Assembly (NCBI RefSeq): GCF_002798405.1
Contig: NZ_PGGV01000033.1
Coordinates: 365,680 to 429,679 of the forward strand
DNA from: Glycomyces xiaoerkulensis
Lineage (GTDB): Bacteria; Actinomycetota; Actinomycetes; Mycobacteriales; Micromonosporaceae
DNA: 64,000 nucleotides
Direction of reading: 5' to 3'
Shown: piece after piece, positions 42,684 to 51,318 of the stretch
Numbering within the stretch: position 1 is the first letter of the stretch
Layout: each line of letters begins with the position of its first letter
Position numbers and translations under genes: made by a program
Notes under the pieces: model-generated
The model's input: the letters and a program-made list of their open reading frames with translations, nothing else
Told to the model about the DNA's origin: nothing
Database searches by the model: none

Positions 42684-43132
42684 GGCAGACTGCTGCTCGC
42701 GTTCTCGCGCCAAGGCGTGCTGAACCTCTTCCGGCACTGCGCCAGTGGAGGCCAGACCGCAGAGCGCTGATGCCTGCCCGCCGTGCAACTGCGAGGCGAT
42801 GCACCGGGCCGTCCGGTCGTCGATTTCGCGCTCTTCACGTAACGCCTCAGCGATGCCTTCCCGAATCACCCGTTCGTCCGTAGATTCGTCGGGAGGCGGA
42901 ACTAAGAATTGCTCGTGTTCCTCTTGGTGAGGCCACACTTCCATGTCGTTGTCTCCGTCTACATGCTTGCCCATGCCCGAGCCGCTCAGCTCTGGGCACC
43001 ACGAACCAGGCCCACCGCTACAACGGCAAGCTAGCTCTGAAGGAGATGTGCGCACAGTCCCTACTTGTTGTTATGCGTCGCATTAGCGCGACAGTCAAGA
43101 GTGCTGGTGTTGTGGAATGAACAACCGATACT

Positions 43133-44053
43133 CTAGGAGTCTAGGGACTTATATGGCGCCAAGATCCTATATATCTCTATACCCAGGTAAACGAAGAAGA
43201 TGACCAGACTTAGAACGAAAAGTGAAGCATAAGTAGTACGTTCGGTGTCCGAGAGTGGAACCTTGCCTGTAGTCATCTCTACCAGAGGCACGACTATACC
43301 GCTAATCGAGATTGCAGCAAGGATAGAAACGGCCCAAACAACACCACGTGGCCGGCTCAAAGAAGCAAGAGCGCGCTGTGTGTGCTTGAGTTCCATCTCA
43401 GCGTCAGTAAACTCAGCCTTTGAGCGAGCCTCGGTGCGGATTAGATCCTGATATTCAATCGCACTAGCAGTCTGGAATAGGTGATCAAGTCGTGGAGTCT
43501 CGAACTCGGGGAGGGGAACGTTAAACGGGCCTTTCGGTTCCTGAGACTTCCAGTGATTTTCAACGATATCGATGAGCCTCTCGGCAATTGCCTTCTCGAG
43601 CTGATCGGCGAATTGCTGAAGTAGTTCAGCGCGTGCTTCCGTATCCCACGATGCCGGCTTTCGCAACGATAGTTGTTTTATGTTAAGAGTTTCAGAGACA
43701 TGCTGGACAGCTTGTACTAGCTGATTAAAGTACGGGCGCAGCTCGTCACTCGTTCGATCTGTATCGTATTCCCGGTAGAAGTCTTCAAACTCCCTTCCTG
43801 GTTCATCAAGGAATTCATCAAGAAGATACCAGATGAAGCTTCTTCCATCTTCCTCTAGCAATGCTTGACGCGCTGCATCGAGATCAATTCTCCTCTGTTT
43901 GACGATCTCTTTCAACTCTTTAACTCGTCGCTCCAATGAGTGACGTTCGCCAGCAACGGCAACGATACGTGCCACAAGTAGACCACCGATAATTGCAGCG
44001 AGCGTTGCTGCCGCTTGGATAAGCGTTGCTAGGAATGTAGAGTCATCCGTCAT
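43133..44053 (-). CDS. Three-helix membrane protein coupled to a TIR gene
   Basis: This encodes 306 residues. A membrane helix (about 7-33) is followed by a charged coiled coil (about 38-70), a soluble helical domain (about 70-230), and two C-terminal helices (about 238-262 and 275-299). No enzyme motif or Macro, SLOG or Sir2 domain was recognised. It overlaps the TIR gene by four bases (44050-44053). In Thoeris-like systems a TIR protein makes a nucleotide signal sensed by a partner that is sometimes a membrane protein, so this could be the effector. Lower GC than core. Confidence 0.7.
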   Translation of the reverse strand: MTDDSTFLATLIQAAATLAAIIGGLLVARIVAVAGERHSLERRVKELKEIVKQRRIDLDAARQALLEEDGRSFIWYLLDEFLDEPGREFEDFYREYDTDRTSDELRPYFNQLVQAVQHVSETLNIKQLSLRKPASWDTEARAELLQQFADQLEKAIAERLIDIVENHWKSQEPKGPFNVPLPEFETPRLDHLFQTASAIEYQDLIRTEARSKAEFTDAEMELKHTQRALASLSRPRGVVWAVSILAAISISGIVVPLVEMTTGKVPLSDTERTTYASLFVLSLVIFFVYLGIEIYRILAPYKSLDS

Positions 44054-45141
44054 CGTCGCCTCAGCATGCGTCGGCGAACTTTCCTCAACTCTTCGGAGTA
44101 GGTCGATACGGCCTGTCTGTCAACTGTGAGATTAATCATGAGTTCCTTCTCTATAGGCTCGCCTGTCTCCAGTAGCTCTGGTAGTGCGTCAAATTCAACC
44201 AACAGAAGGTTGGCAAACTCGCGGATTTCCGATAGGGGTTGGTTCGTGAGCTGAGCAGCTAGTTCGAAAAGTCTCTTGAGTTCATCACTTACTCCTAGGC
44301 CACGGATTTGCGCAGCCTGGTCCATCAGATCTTCGTATATTCCGACGAATCTTATCGCCAAGTGCTCGATTCTTGTGGGATCGCCAGGTTCGCCGGGGGC
44401 TCCAAATGCCAATTCCATGAAACGTTCATTAAAGATGGAATTCATGGTATCGGTATGCGACTCTATGTCGCTCAGAATATTGCTAATGGCTTCGGTGGCA
44501 TCGATATCGGTCAGGTGTTTACCTGACCTACGGGCATAACCCATCTCATGGTCGTGCCACTTTGTCTCCAGGCGCTGAATTCTCTGCCAGATCATCCCGG
44601 CATACAGCATGTATTCCCAACCATAAGGTCGTTGCGCAAGGAGTTCACGCTCCTGGTCTGGAGTTCTCGGTACACGGAGCTTGGGAGTAGAAGTAGACAG
44701 AACTCCAGGGCTTGTGGCGAGCTTCTGCTCAATAAGAGCGGCGAGCTGATCTTCCGATGTGCTTCTAGCGTCAATGTAGCCAACTGTCGGACGTAGGCCG
44801 GGCAACTCGCTATCATCCAGGCGCACAGGCAAGAAGTACGGATCTCGCTCGACCAGCGCGCGAGCCTGTGCACTTTGGCGTTCGTGATGTGTCCAGGGCT
44901 TGCTGACGTAGTGTCGTGAAACGAATGCGACAGTATACCGGGCGCGGTTCCGATACACCTCATCGAGAACGACGTATAGATCGCTGCCCCACAGTTCAGC
45001 TTGCATGTATTCGTCATAAAAGACACGTATGCCTCGTTCGCGCAGCAAGTTCGCCAGGCTCTGGACGTACGAGCGGTCTTCCCCTGCGTAGGAGAGTGCA
45101 ACGTCAAAATCGTAGATGTGAGGATCGCCCGAGGTGTTCAT
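44050..45141 (-). CDS. TIR-domain protein with helical C-terminus
   Basis: This encodes 363 residues from ATG 45141. The TIR domain (about 9-141) shows FDVALSYAGEDR (box 1), FYDEYMQAELWGSDL (box 2), FVSRHYVSKPWTHHE (box 3) and FLPVRLDD. The likely NADase Glu is residue 87. The remaining 220 residues are helical with no recognised domain. TIR proteins cleave NAD+ or make cyclic ADPR-type signals in anti-phage and immune systems. The downstream membrane gene is coupled. Function in defence is inference; the TIR fold is strongly supported. Confidence 0.85.
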   Translation of the reverse strand: MNTSGDPHIYDFDVALSYAGEDRSYVQSLANLLRERGIRVFYDEYMQAELWGSDLYVVLDEVYRNRARYTVAFVSRHYVSKPWTHHERQSAQARALVERDPYFLPVRLDDSELPGLRPTVGYIDARSTSEDQLAALIEQKLATSPGVLSTSTPKLRVPRTPDQERELLAQRPYGWEYMLYAGMIWQRIQRLETKWHDHEMGYARRSGKHLTDIDATEAISNILSDIESHTDTMNSIFNERFMELAFGAPGEPGDPTRIEHLAIRFVGIYEDLMDQAAQIRGLGVSDELKRLFELAAQLTNQPLSEIREFANLLLVEFDALPELLETGEPIEKELMINLTVDRQAVSTYSEELRKVRRRMLRRR

Positions 45142-45223
45142 GGCAAGAGTATAGGGCGTCCTGAGCCGGGCTAGGGACATGGAACACCGCAGGGCCGTGG
45201 CTGGAGGAGCCATCTTGTTCTCT

Positions 45224-45511
45224 TCAGCGGCGCACCCCAAGCTTCCGCAACAGTCGCTGGATAGTCTTGGGGCTGAGCCCGTATGCCTCGGCTAGCTGCT
45301 GTTTTGTGGCACCTTCCAAGAAAGCTTCTCCGATGGCCCTCTGCTGCTCTCCGGCAACTCGGTCTTGCGCAGACCACGTTCGCGGCTTGCTTTGCACGCT
45401 CCTACGGTTCGTAGCTGGCTCGTCGCGGGAGCGCTTGAGAGCTTGTAGAGTTCTCTTCAGGTCTTCTTGCACGTCGGAGCGTTTCGAGTATCGACGAAGG
45501 ATGTCCACCAT
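45224..45511 (-). CDS. Small helix-turn-helix protein upstream of the TIR gene
   Basis: This encodes 95 residues. A basic N-terminal region is followed by a Hin/resolvase-type helix-turn-helix at the C-terminus (KQQLAEAYGLSPKTIQRLL), which resembles the DNA-binding tail of serine recombinases or small transcription factors. It is on the same strand as the TIR and membrane genes, 82 bases upstream. It may regulate them or be a fragment of a recombinase. No catalytic domain is present. Confidence 0.65.
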   Translation of the reverse strand: MVDILRRYSKRSDVQEDLKRTLQALKRSRDEPATNRRSVQSKPRTWSAQDRVAGEQQRAIGEAFLEGATKQQLAEAYGLSPKTIQRLLRKLGVRR

Positions 45512-45775
45512 CGGCCCCCCATGGGGCCCATGCTCTCCGCAGTTTTCGCGACTCGTGCTCGTATCAAGGAGCCGGGCGGGTCAAGGATGTGCCGGACCCG
45601 TAGAGGACCCCCTGAACCCTCACGCCGACCCCTGCACGCGGTCGGGGTTCCGGGCGACGGAATCGTCGTCGCGACGGGCGGTTCGACGTGGAGACTCGGC
45701 GGTCGTGCCGGTAAGCGAACGGTGACGCGCGAGGCCCGTTCGGACCCACGCGCCACCGGACGTCACTCGTGAGGA

Positions 45776-46933
45776 TTACTTGTTCAGGCCCGGGGGCGTC
45801 CGCGGGGACCTGCCGGGGGTGGCATCCGAGAGGCTGTCGCGCAGCGCGAAGTACGCCGGCTTCCTCTCGAACTCCTCGGTCATGATCGTCGCGTAGCCTT
45901 CGTCGAAGACTCCCGGCACCCAGGAGCGCCCGTCATCGAAGCCCCAGACCGTGAAGCTCGTGCAGGCCGGGACGTTGATGCACGCCTGGAGCATGGCGTC
46001 GTACCGCTCCGCCTGCAGCGCGATCTGCTCCTCGGTCGGGTTGCCGTCCTCGTCCAGCGGCATCCGGACGTCGGCCTCGGTGACGGCCACCTTCAGCCCG
46101 AGATCGGCGAACCGCTCGAAGTTCGCCTGGATCGAATCGTCGAAGCCGTACATCAGGCTCAGGTGGCCCTGAGCTCCGAATCCTTGCAGCGGCGCGCCGT
46201 CGGCGAGCAGCTCCTGCGCCAAGGCGTAGTAGGCGTCGGTCTTCTCGTTGATGCCCTCGGCGTTGTAGTCGTTGAGGAAGAGCACCGCCTCGGGGTCCGC
46301 CTCGTGCGCCCAGCGGAAAGCATCGCCGATGAGGCCGACCGGATCCTCCGAGCAGGCGCTGAGGAAGGGGTTGACCTCGGTGCGCAGCCTGACACCGCCC
46401 TCGTCCCAGTCGTCCTGGATGAGCTCGTTCGCCACATCCCACTCGTAGACGTCGCCGGCGTAGCGGCCGACGACGGTGCGGATGTGGTCTTCGAGGAAGC
46501 CGCGCGCCTCCTGGCAGGTCCAGTCTTCACTGCCCTCGGTCACCCAGTCCGGGTTCTGGCTGTGCCAGAGCAGCGTGTGACCGCGCACCTCCTGGCCGTT
46601 GGCTTTGGCGAATTCGACGATGGCGTCCGCGCCGGAGAAGTCGTAGACGTCGGGCTCGGGGTGGATCTCGGCCCATTTCATGTCGTTCTCGGCGGTAATT
46701 GAGTTGAACTCGCTGCCGAGAATGCTCTGGAATTCATTGGGGTCCGCGGGGTCGTAGTCCAGCAGCTCGTTCTGGCCCCAGACGGCGCTGCCGACCTTCA
46801 GATCGATCGGCGCTTCGCCGCGCAGGGTCGGCTCCTTCGGGTCGGCCTCGGCCGTAACCCCCGTCAACGCAACTGCTGCAACGGCTGCCGCCGAGACGGC
46901 GGCAACCCGAATATTGGTCCGTGAATCGGCCAT
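45776..46933 (-). CDS. Secreted GH10 endo-1,4-beta-xylanase
   Basis: This encodes 385 residues from ATG 46933, with AGAGGAA upstream. A signal peptide (about 1-31, cleavage near AEA-DPK) precedes the GH10 barrel. Acid/base Glu170 is in WDVANE and nucleophile Glu286 in VTEADVRM; NSITAENDMKW and GHTLLWHSQNPDW are family-typical. It hydrolyses xylan outside the cell. No carbohydrate-binding module is attached. The GH6 cellulase gene lies next on the same strand, 228 bases upstream. Confidence 0.93.
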   Translation of the reverse strand: MADSRTNIRVAAVSAAAVAAVALTGVTAEADPKEPTLRGEAPIDLKVGSAVWGQNELLDYDPADPNEFQSILGSEFNSITAENDMKWAEIHPEPDVYDFSGADAIVEFAKANGQEVRGHTLLWHSQNPDWVTEGSEDWTCQEARGFLEDHIRTVVGRYAGDVYEWDVANELIQDDWDEGGVRLRTEVNPFLSACSEDPVGLIGDAFRWAHEADPEAVLFLNDYNAEGINEKTDAYYALAQELLADGAPLQGFGAQGHLSLMYGFDDSIQANFERFADLGLKVAVTEADVRMPLDEDGNPTEEQIALQAERYDAMLQACINVPACTSFTVWGFDDGRSWVPGVFDEGYATIMTEEFERKPAYFALRDSLSDATPGRSPRTPPGLNK

Positions 46934-47161
46934 GGTCGTTCCTCTCGTATCGGGCTCCCACGATCGAGGTGAGGGCACGCCGTGGAACTTCCCTGAGGCT
47001 AACGACGTGGACAACGTGGCGCAAGCGTCTCACCGGCATCTCTCACACCTCGAGACGCAATGCGGCCGCGAGGGAACTCCGTCCTCGTTACCAGGCTGAT
47101 GGGTCGACTACAGGCGAACGGACCGGTTGCCTCGGTGTGGCGCAATCGTCGGTCGAAGGTT

Positions 47162-48847
47162 CTATTCGGTGACCGGCTCCAGTGGCGGCCAGGCGTTTCT
47201 CAGGAGTTGGTCGAAGTGCCCCTGGAACCACTCCCCGCGCGGCGGGGCGCCTTGCAGCGAGCCGTATTCGGGGGCGCAGGTCGAATCGTAGCCTTGGCCG
47301 GGGACCAGGACGGGGCCGTCGCTGCCGTCGGACAGACCCGGGGGTTTGATCCAGGCGTAGGCGTGCAGGTTCGGGTCGGCGATCGGTTCGGCCTGGGGCC
47401 GGGCACCGAGCCCCGCGCCGTCCTGGTTGCAACGGTCCTGCTTGCTGATCCGGCGGTCGATGCGTGATTCGTCCACATAAGCGGCGGGGTCCGAGCTGCC
47501 GCTGGTGGCTGTGGGCCGGTCGGGTCCGCCCCAGCCGTTGCGCGAGGTGTCGATGATGATGCCGAGGTCCTGGTCGAATCCCTCATCGACGACCGCGTTG
47601 CGGAGATCGGAGGCGAAGTCGTATTCGTCGATGTAGGAGTTGAAATCGATCCAGTCGGTCTGGGTGACCGGCGTGCCGCCGACCACGTCGTCGGCGTCGA
47701 AGTACGGTTCCACGGTCGCGGCGTATCCGGCGGTGTTGGTGGCGATCCCGTCGACGTCGCCGGGGTCGACGCCCATGGAGAGCATCTGGCCGAACAGCTC
47801 GACGGCGTTGCCGAATTCATCGTAGGCGGGGTTGGCGTCATGCCATCCGATCGCGGCGTGGTCCGCCGCGTCGAGGTAGTTGTAGACGCCGACGTCGGCG
47901 AGCTCGGTGACGGCGTAGGCGATGCCCTCCATATAATTCCCGTTGTCCCCCATCACGTCGCACTCCTCCGTGGCAAAGGGGCTGGGGTCGGTGTGGGCGG
48001 CCAGGTTGGGGATCGCATACGGCTCCACCACCGCCACGACGTCCAGTCCCTCGTACACCGGGTCGCCGATGATGTCGGCGATCGGGTCCACGAACTCGGA
48101 TTTGTAGACGTCGATCTCGTCGGGGGCGAGCTCCCCGTCCGGATCCAGGGCGGCGCAATCCCGGCCGGGGAGGTTGTAGAGGACGATCTGGACCAGGTCG
48201 GCGCCTTGGGCCACCGCCTCGTCGAGGTGGTCCGCCAGCCCCATGCCGACGGCGCCCTCACCGGCGATCGCACCGATGCCGTCGAGCCACACGGCCGTCG
48301 CCTGGTCGGCGACCTCGGCGGGTGCGCCGCCGCTGGAAGCCTGGGCCGACCAGTCGAGGTCGACGTAGACCTCGGCGTCCTGGTACGGGTTCGCCGGTCC
48401 GGGGGCTTCGGTGCCGCCGAGATCGCAGTCCTCGCCGGCGACGGCGAGGGTGATCGAAGGCGCTCCGCCTCCGCCGGAGGCGACGAACCCGAAGCCGGTC
48501 CGGCCGCCGGGAGCTATGGTGCCGTTCCACGCCGTGCTCTCGAACACGATGGTGTGAGGATCGATCGGGACCGGACCGGTGGCGCCCCAGCCGGGGTTGC
48601 CGACCGTGACCGGCTCGGGGTACGTCAGCGTGACCCGCCATCCGTCGATCGAGGTCTCGCCGGTGTTGTCGATCGTGACCCGGGCTTGGAAGCCGGAGCC
48701 CCAGTCGGCGACGACGGTGTGGTCGACTTCGGCACGGCAATGGTCGTCCGCGTCGGCGGGAGCGGCGGTCGAGAAGACCGTGATGAGGCTCGCCGCGAGT
48801 ACGGCGGCGACGATCAGGGGCGCGGTTTTTCGGCCACAAGGGAACAT
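47162..48847 (-). CDS. Secreted CBM2 + GH6 cellulase with altered active site
   Basis: This encodes 561 residues. A signal peptide (about 1-34) is followed by a CBM2 domain (about 36-141, with one Cys pair) and a GH6 domain (about 155-561) with LYNLPGRDCAALDPDGEL, SRNGWGGPDRPT, CNQDGAGLG and WIKPPGLSDGS. Cellobiohydrolase-type GH6 enzymes carry the catalytic acid Asp in E-(P/I)-D-S-L-P-N-L; here the same block reads EPYAIPNL (Tyr277 for Asp). If this holds, the usual acid is missing and activity may be lost or changed. The codon TAT differs from GAT by one base. Extracellular cellulose binding is still likely. Confidence 0.88.
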   Translation of the reverse strand: MFPCGRKTAPLIVAAVLAASLITVFSTAAPADADDHCRAEVDHTVVADWGSGFQARVTIDNTGETSIDGWRVTLTYPEPVTVGNPGWGATGPVPIDPHTIVFESTAWNGTIAPGGRTGFGFVASGGGGAPSITLAVAGEDCDLGGTEAPGPANPYQDAEVYVDLDWSAQASSGGAPAEVADQATAVWLDGIGAIAGEGAVGMGLADHLDEAVAQGADLVQIVLYNLPGRDCAALDPDGELAPDEIDVYKSEFVDPIADIIGDPVYEGLDVVAVVEPYAIPNLAAHTDPSPFATEECDVMGDNGNYMEGIAYAVTELADVGVYNYLDAADHAAIGWHDANPAYDEFGNAVELFGQMLSMGVDPGDVDGIATNTAGYAATVEPYFDADDVVGGTPVTQTDWIDFNSYIDEYDFASDLRNAVVDEGFDQDLGIIIDTSRNGWGGPDRPTATSGSSDPAAYVDESRIDRRISKQDRCNQDGAGLGARPQAEPIADPNLHAYAWIKPPGLSDGSDGPVLVPGQGYDSTCAPEYGSLQGAPPRGEWFQGHFDQLLRNAWPPLEPVTE

Positions 48848-48867
48848 GGGTCGAGTGTCCCAATCCT

Positions 48868-48883
48868 ATTGATAGCTGTCAAT
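48868..48883 (-). promoter_or_regulatory. ATTGA-N6-TCAAT operator upstream of the GH6 gene
   Basis: ATTGATAGCTGTCAAT has 5-base inverted arms around TAGCTG. It ends 21 bases before the GH6 start, in a locally AT-richer spot, where a LacI-type cellulose-regulator operator might lie. It does not match the TGGGAGCGCTCCCA-type CebR/CelR site. The xylanase upstream region lacks a copy, so any control would be of the cellulase alone. Tentative. Confidence 0.35.
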
Positions 48884-49027
48884 CTCCAGTGGTCGTTCGT
48901 GCTGTGCGAGGAAGGATGGCCCGCTCCGGCGAGCCTCGGCACGGGACTTCGGGTCACGGGGGCGGTCGACCGCCCCGCCGGACCGCGATCGGTCAGGGCC
49001 GGTCCAGGCCGCTCACGCGCAGGGCGA

Positions 49028-51256
49028 TCAGCCCTCCCGCAATGCCTCGGACGTGACAGTGCCGGTCATGTGCGCGACAGGGCCTTCGTAGAGGACCCGG
49101 CCGCCATGCCTGCCCGGCCCCGGACCGAGGTCGACGATCCAGTCGGCGCGTCGGATCACGTCGGGGTTGTGCTCGATGACCATGACCGTGTGTCCGCGAT
49201 CGACCAGCTGATCGAGCACTTGGACCAGGGTGTCGATGTCGCGCAGGTGCAGCCCGGTGGTGGGCTCGTCGAGGACGTAGAGGGCCGGTTCGGCGGCTTC
49301 GCGCAGCTCCTTGGCGATCTTGACGCGCTGGCATTCCCCGCCCGAGAGCGTCGTGAGCGGCTGGCCGAGGCGGAGATAGCCGAGCCCGACCCGTTCCAGG
49401 TGGTGCAGTGCCTCGCGGATCGCCTTGTCCGGCAGCAGGCCGAGGGCATCGGCGATGGTGAGGTCGTCGACGTCGGCGATCGACAGGCCGTTGACGCGGT
49501 GGCGAAGCACCTCACCGGTGAAACGCCTCCCGTCACAGGTCTCGCAGACCGAATCGCGACCGTCCATGAAGGCCAGGTCGGTATGGATCACTCCCAGGCC
49601 ATCGCATGTGGGGCAGCCGCCCTCGGAGTTGGCGCTGAAGCGTTTGGCGGGCAGTCCGCTCCGCCGGGCGAAGAGCCTGCGGACGGCAGCGGCGATGCCG
49701 GTGTAGGTGATGGGCGTGGAGCGCCGGTTGGTGCCGACGGGTTTCTGGTCGATGACGACCGCGTCGTGCTGGTCGACCAGTTCCCCGGCGAGGCTGGACT
49801 TGCCCGATCCCGCGACGCCGGTGAGGACGGTGAGAACCCCGGTGGGGAAGTCGACGGTCAGGTTCTGAAGATTGTTGCGGGAGGTCTCTTTCACCGTGAC
49901 GGTGCCCGACGGCGCTCGTGGTTCGGTCGTGAGCGGCGCCCGCTCGGCGAGCACCGTCGACGTCGGGGTGCGCGCCGTCCGCAGTGCTTCGAAGGTGCCC
50001 TGGAAGACCAGCCTCCCGCCGTCGGCCCCGGCATCGGGGCCGATCTCGACGACCTGGTCGGCGATGGCCATGACGGCGGGGTCGTGCTCGACAACGAGGA
50101 CGGTGTTGCCCTTGTCGCGCAGTTTCCGCAGCAGCGCGGTCATGGAGTCGATGTCGTGCGGGTGGAGGCCGACGGTGGGCTCGTCGAAGACGTACACCAT
50201 CTCGACCATGCTGCTGCCGAGGTGTTTGACGGTCTTGATCCGCTGCGACTCACCGCCGGAGAGGCTGGTGGTGGTACGTCCGAGCTGGAGGTACCCGAGT
50301 CCTATCGTGATCATGGCCCGCAGCCGGTCCACGAGCGCGTCCGCGACGGGCGCGATAGTCGGGTCGTCCAGGTGCGACACGAGTTCGGCGAGTTCGCTCA
50401 CCTCCATGAGAGCCGTTTCCCCGATCGTCCGGCCGAGGACGGTGACACTGCGGGCTTGGTCGTTGAGGCGGTCGCCGCGACAGTCGGGGCAGGCCTCTGA
50501 GCGGGTGAACCGGGCGATGGTCTCCCGCTTTCGGTCCGACAGGTTGTCGGCGGTGCGCAGGTGGATCCGCTCGAACCGCTCCACAACGCCCTCGTAATGC
50601 TCCGGCGGCCTGGTCCCGAGGCGGGCGGCGTGCTCGCCGCCGTAGAGCAGGGCGCGGCGCTCGGTCTCGGTCCACTCGCGGAGGGGAGTGTCGGCCTCGA
50701 AGCCGCCGATGTCGGCGTACTGGGAGTACCAGTAGCCGCCGTTGCCGAATCCCGGCACCAGGATCGCGCCTTGGGAGAGGGACCGGTCCAGGTCCAGGAC
50801 GCGGTCGACGGCGGTCGCCACGATCTCGCCGAGTCCGGAGCAGGTCGGACACATGCCCGCGGGGTCGTTGAACGAGAACCGGTTCGACTCGCCCACATGG
50901 GGTGTGCCGATCCGCGAGAACAGCAGCCGCAGGTAGGTCCAGGTATCGGTGATCGTGCCGACTGTGGATCGGGCGTTCCCGCCGATCCGGCGCTGATCGA
51001 TCAGCACCACCGGGGACAGTCCTTCGATCTCGTCGGCTTCGGGCCTCGTCCATTTCGGGAGCCGGTTCCGGGCGAAGGGCGGGAACGTCTCGTTCAGCTG
51101 ATGGCCGGCCTCGGCCGCGATCGTGTCGAACACGAGCGACGACTTGCCCGAGCCCGACACGCCGACGAACACGACCAGGTTACCGCGCGGGATGTCCACG
51201 TCCACGGACTTCAGGTTGTTGGTTCGGGCGCCTCGGATACGGATTCGCTTCGTCAT
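49028..51256 (-). CDS. UvrA-like ABC ATPase, drug-resistance class
   Basis: This encodes 742 residues, shorter than housekeeping UvrA (about 950). It has two ABC modules: Walker [10 protein letters not shown] and GVAGSGKSS, signatures LSGGESQR and LSGGECQR, and paired CPTC/CPDC/CETC zinc motifs. The short length and absence of the UvrB-binding insertion fit the UvrA2/DrrC-like class found beside resistance loci, thought to act on intercalated drugs or damaged DNA. It diverges from a WYL regulator across a perfect palindrome at 51278-51298. Confidence 0.88.
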   Translation of the reverse strand: MTKRIRIRGARTNNLKSVDVDIPRGNLVVFVGVSGSGKSSLVFDTIAAEAGHQLNETFPPFARNRLPKWTRPEADEIEGLSPVVLIDQRRIGGNARSTVGTITDTWTYLRLLFSRIGTPHVGESNRFSFNDPAGMCPTCSGLGEIVATAVDRVLDLDRSLSQGAILVPGFGNGGYWYSQYADIGGFEADTPLREWTETERRALLYGGEHAARLGTRPPEHYEGVVERFERIHLRTADNLSDRKRETIARFTRSEACPDCRGDRLNDQARSVTVLGRTIGETALMEVSELAELVSHLDDPTIAPVADALVDRLRAMITIGLGYLQLGRTTTSLSGGESQRIKTVKHLGSSMVEMVYVFDEPTVGLHPHDIDSMTALLRKLRDKGNTVLVVEHDPAVMAIADQVVEIGPDAGADGGRLVFQGTFEALRTARTPTSTVLAERAPLTTEPRAPSGTVTVKETSRNNLQNLTVDFPTGVLTVLTGVAGSGKSSLAGELVDQHDAVVIDQKPVGTNRRSTPITYTGIAAAVRRLFARRSGLPAKRFSANSEGGCPTCDGLGVIHTDLAFMDGRDSVCETCDGRRFTGEVLRHRVNGLSIADVDDLTIADALGLLPDKAIREALHHLERVGLGYLRLGQPLTTLSGGECQRVKIAKELREAAEPALYVLDEPTTGLHLRDIDTLVQVLDQLVDRGHTVMVIEHNPDVIRRADWIVDLGPGPGRHGGRVLYEGPVAHMTGTVTSEALREG

Positions 51257-51277
51257 AAAGTCGACGCTATGACCAGA

Positions 51278-51298
51278 TGCGGACGGTATCCGTCCGCA
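51278..51298. promoter_or_regulatory. Perfect palindrome between UvrA-like and WYL genes
   Basis: TGCGGACGG (51278-51286), TAT, CCGTCCGCA (51290-51298): a 9-3-9 perfect inverted repeat. It lies 22 bases upstream of the UvrA-like start on the minus strand and 20 bases upstream of the WYL start on the plus strand, so one site could control both. The adjacent WYL regulator is the obvious ligand-responsive binder. Confidence 0.7.
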
Positions 51299-51318
51299 AT
51301 TTGAGCGAACATGACGGC

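Larger units (their letters stand above)
40336..42974 (-). pseudogene. ArdA-type antirestriction gene, split by an IS
   Basis: The 3' part encodes an ArdA domain, with SDYNNGRLHGEWLDA, ILRNGHDPDAEEWAIMDY, ESLETVSRLAQGIAEHGEAF and EDHYLGHFESTEAYVEHLL. ArdA proteins mimic DNA and block type I restriction enzymes. The 5' part (ATG 42974) encodes an acidic N-terminal region of about 97 residues. The IS at 41314-42683 lies between. Removing it with one 9-base target copy (1379 bases in all) brings both parts into one frame of 419 residues, with QQSAQ joined to VQWWIDWL. The gene is inactive unless the IS excises precisely. Confidence 0.85.

Noticed and set aside
28971-45775. Integrase gene and a second attachment site for an element in tRNA-Ala
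   Set aside because: No tyrosine or serine integrase with an intact catalytic core was found, and no copy of the tRNA 3' end (about the T-arm and acceptor) was seen in 45.5-45.8 kb; the edge is supported only by the run-off gene.
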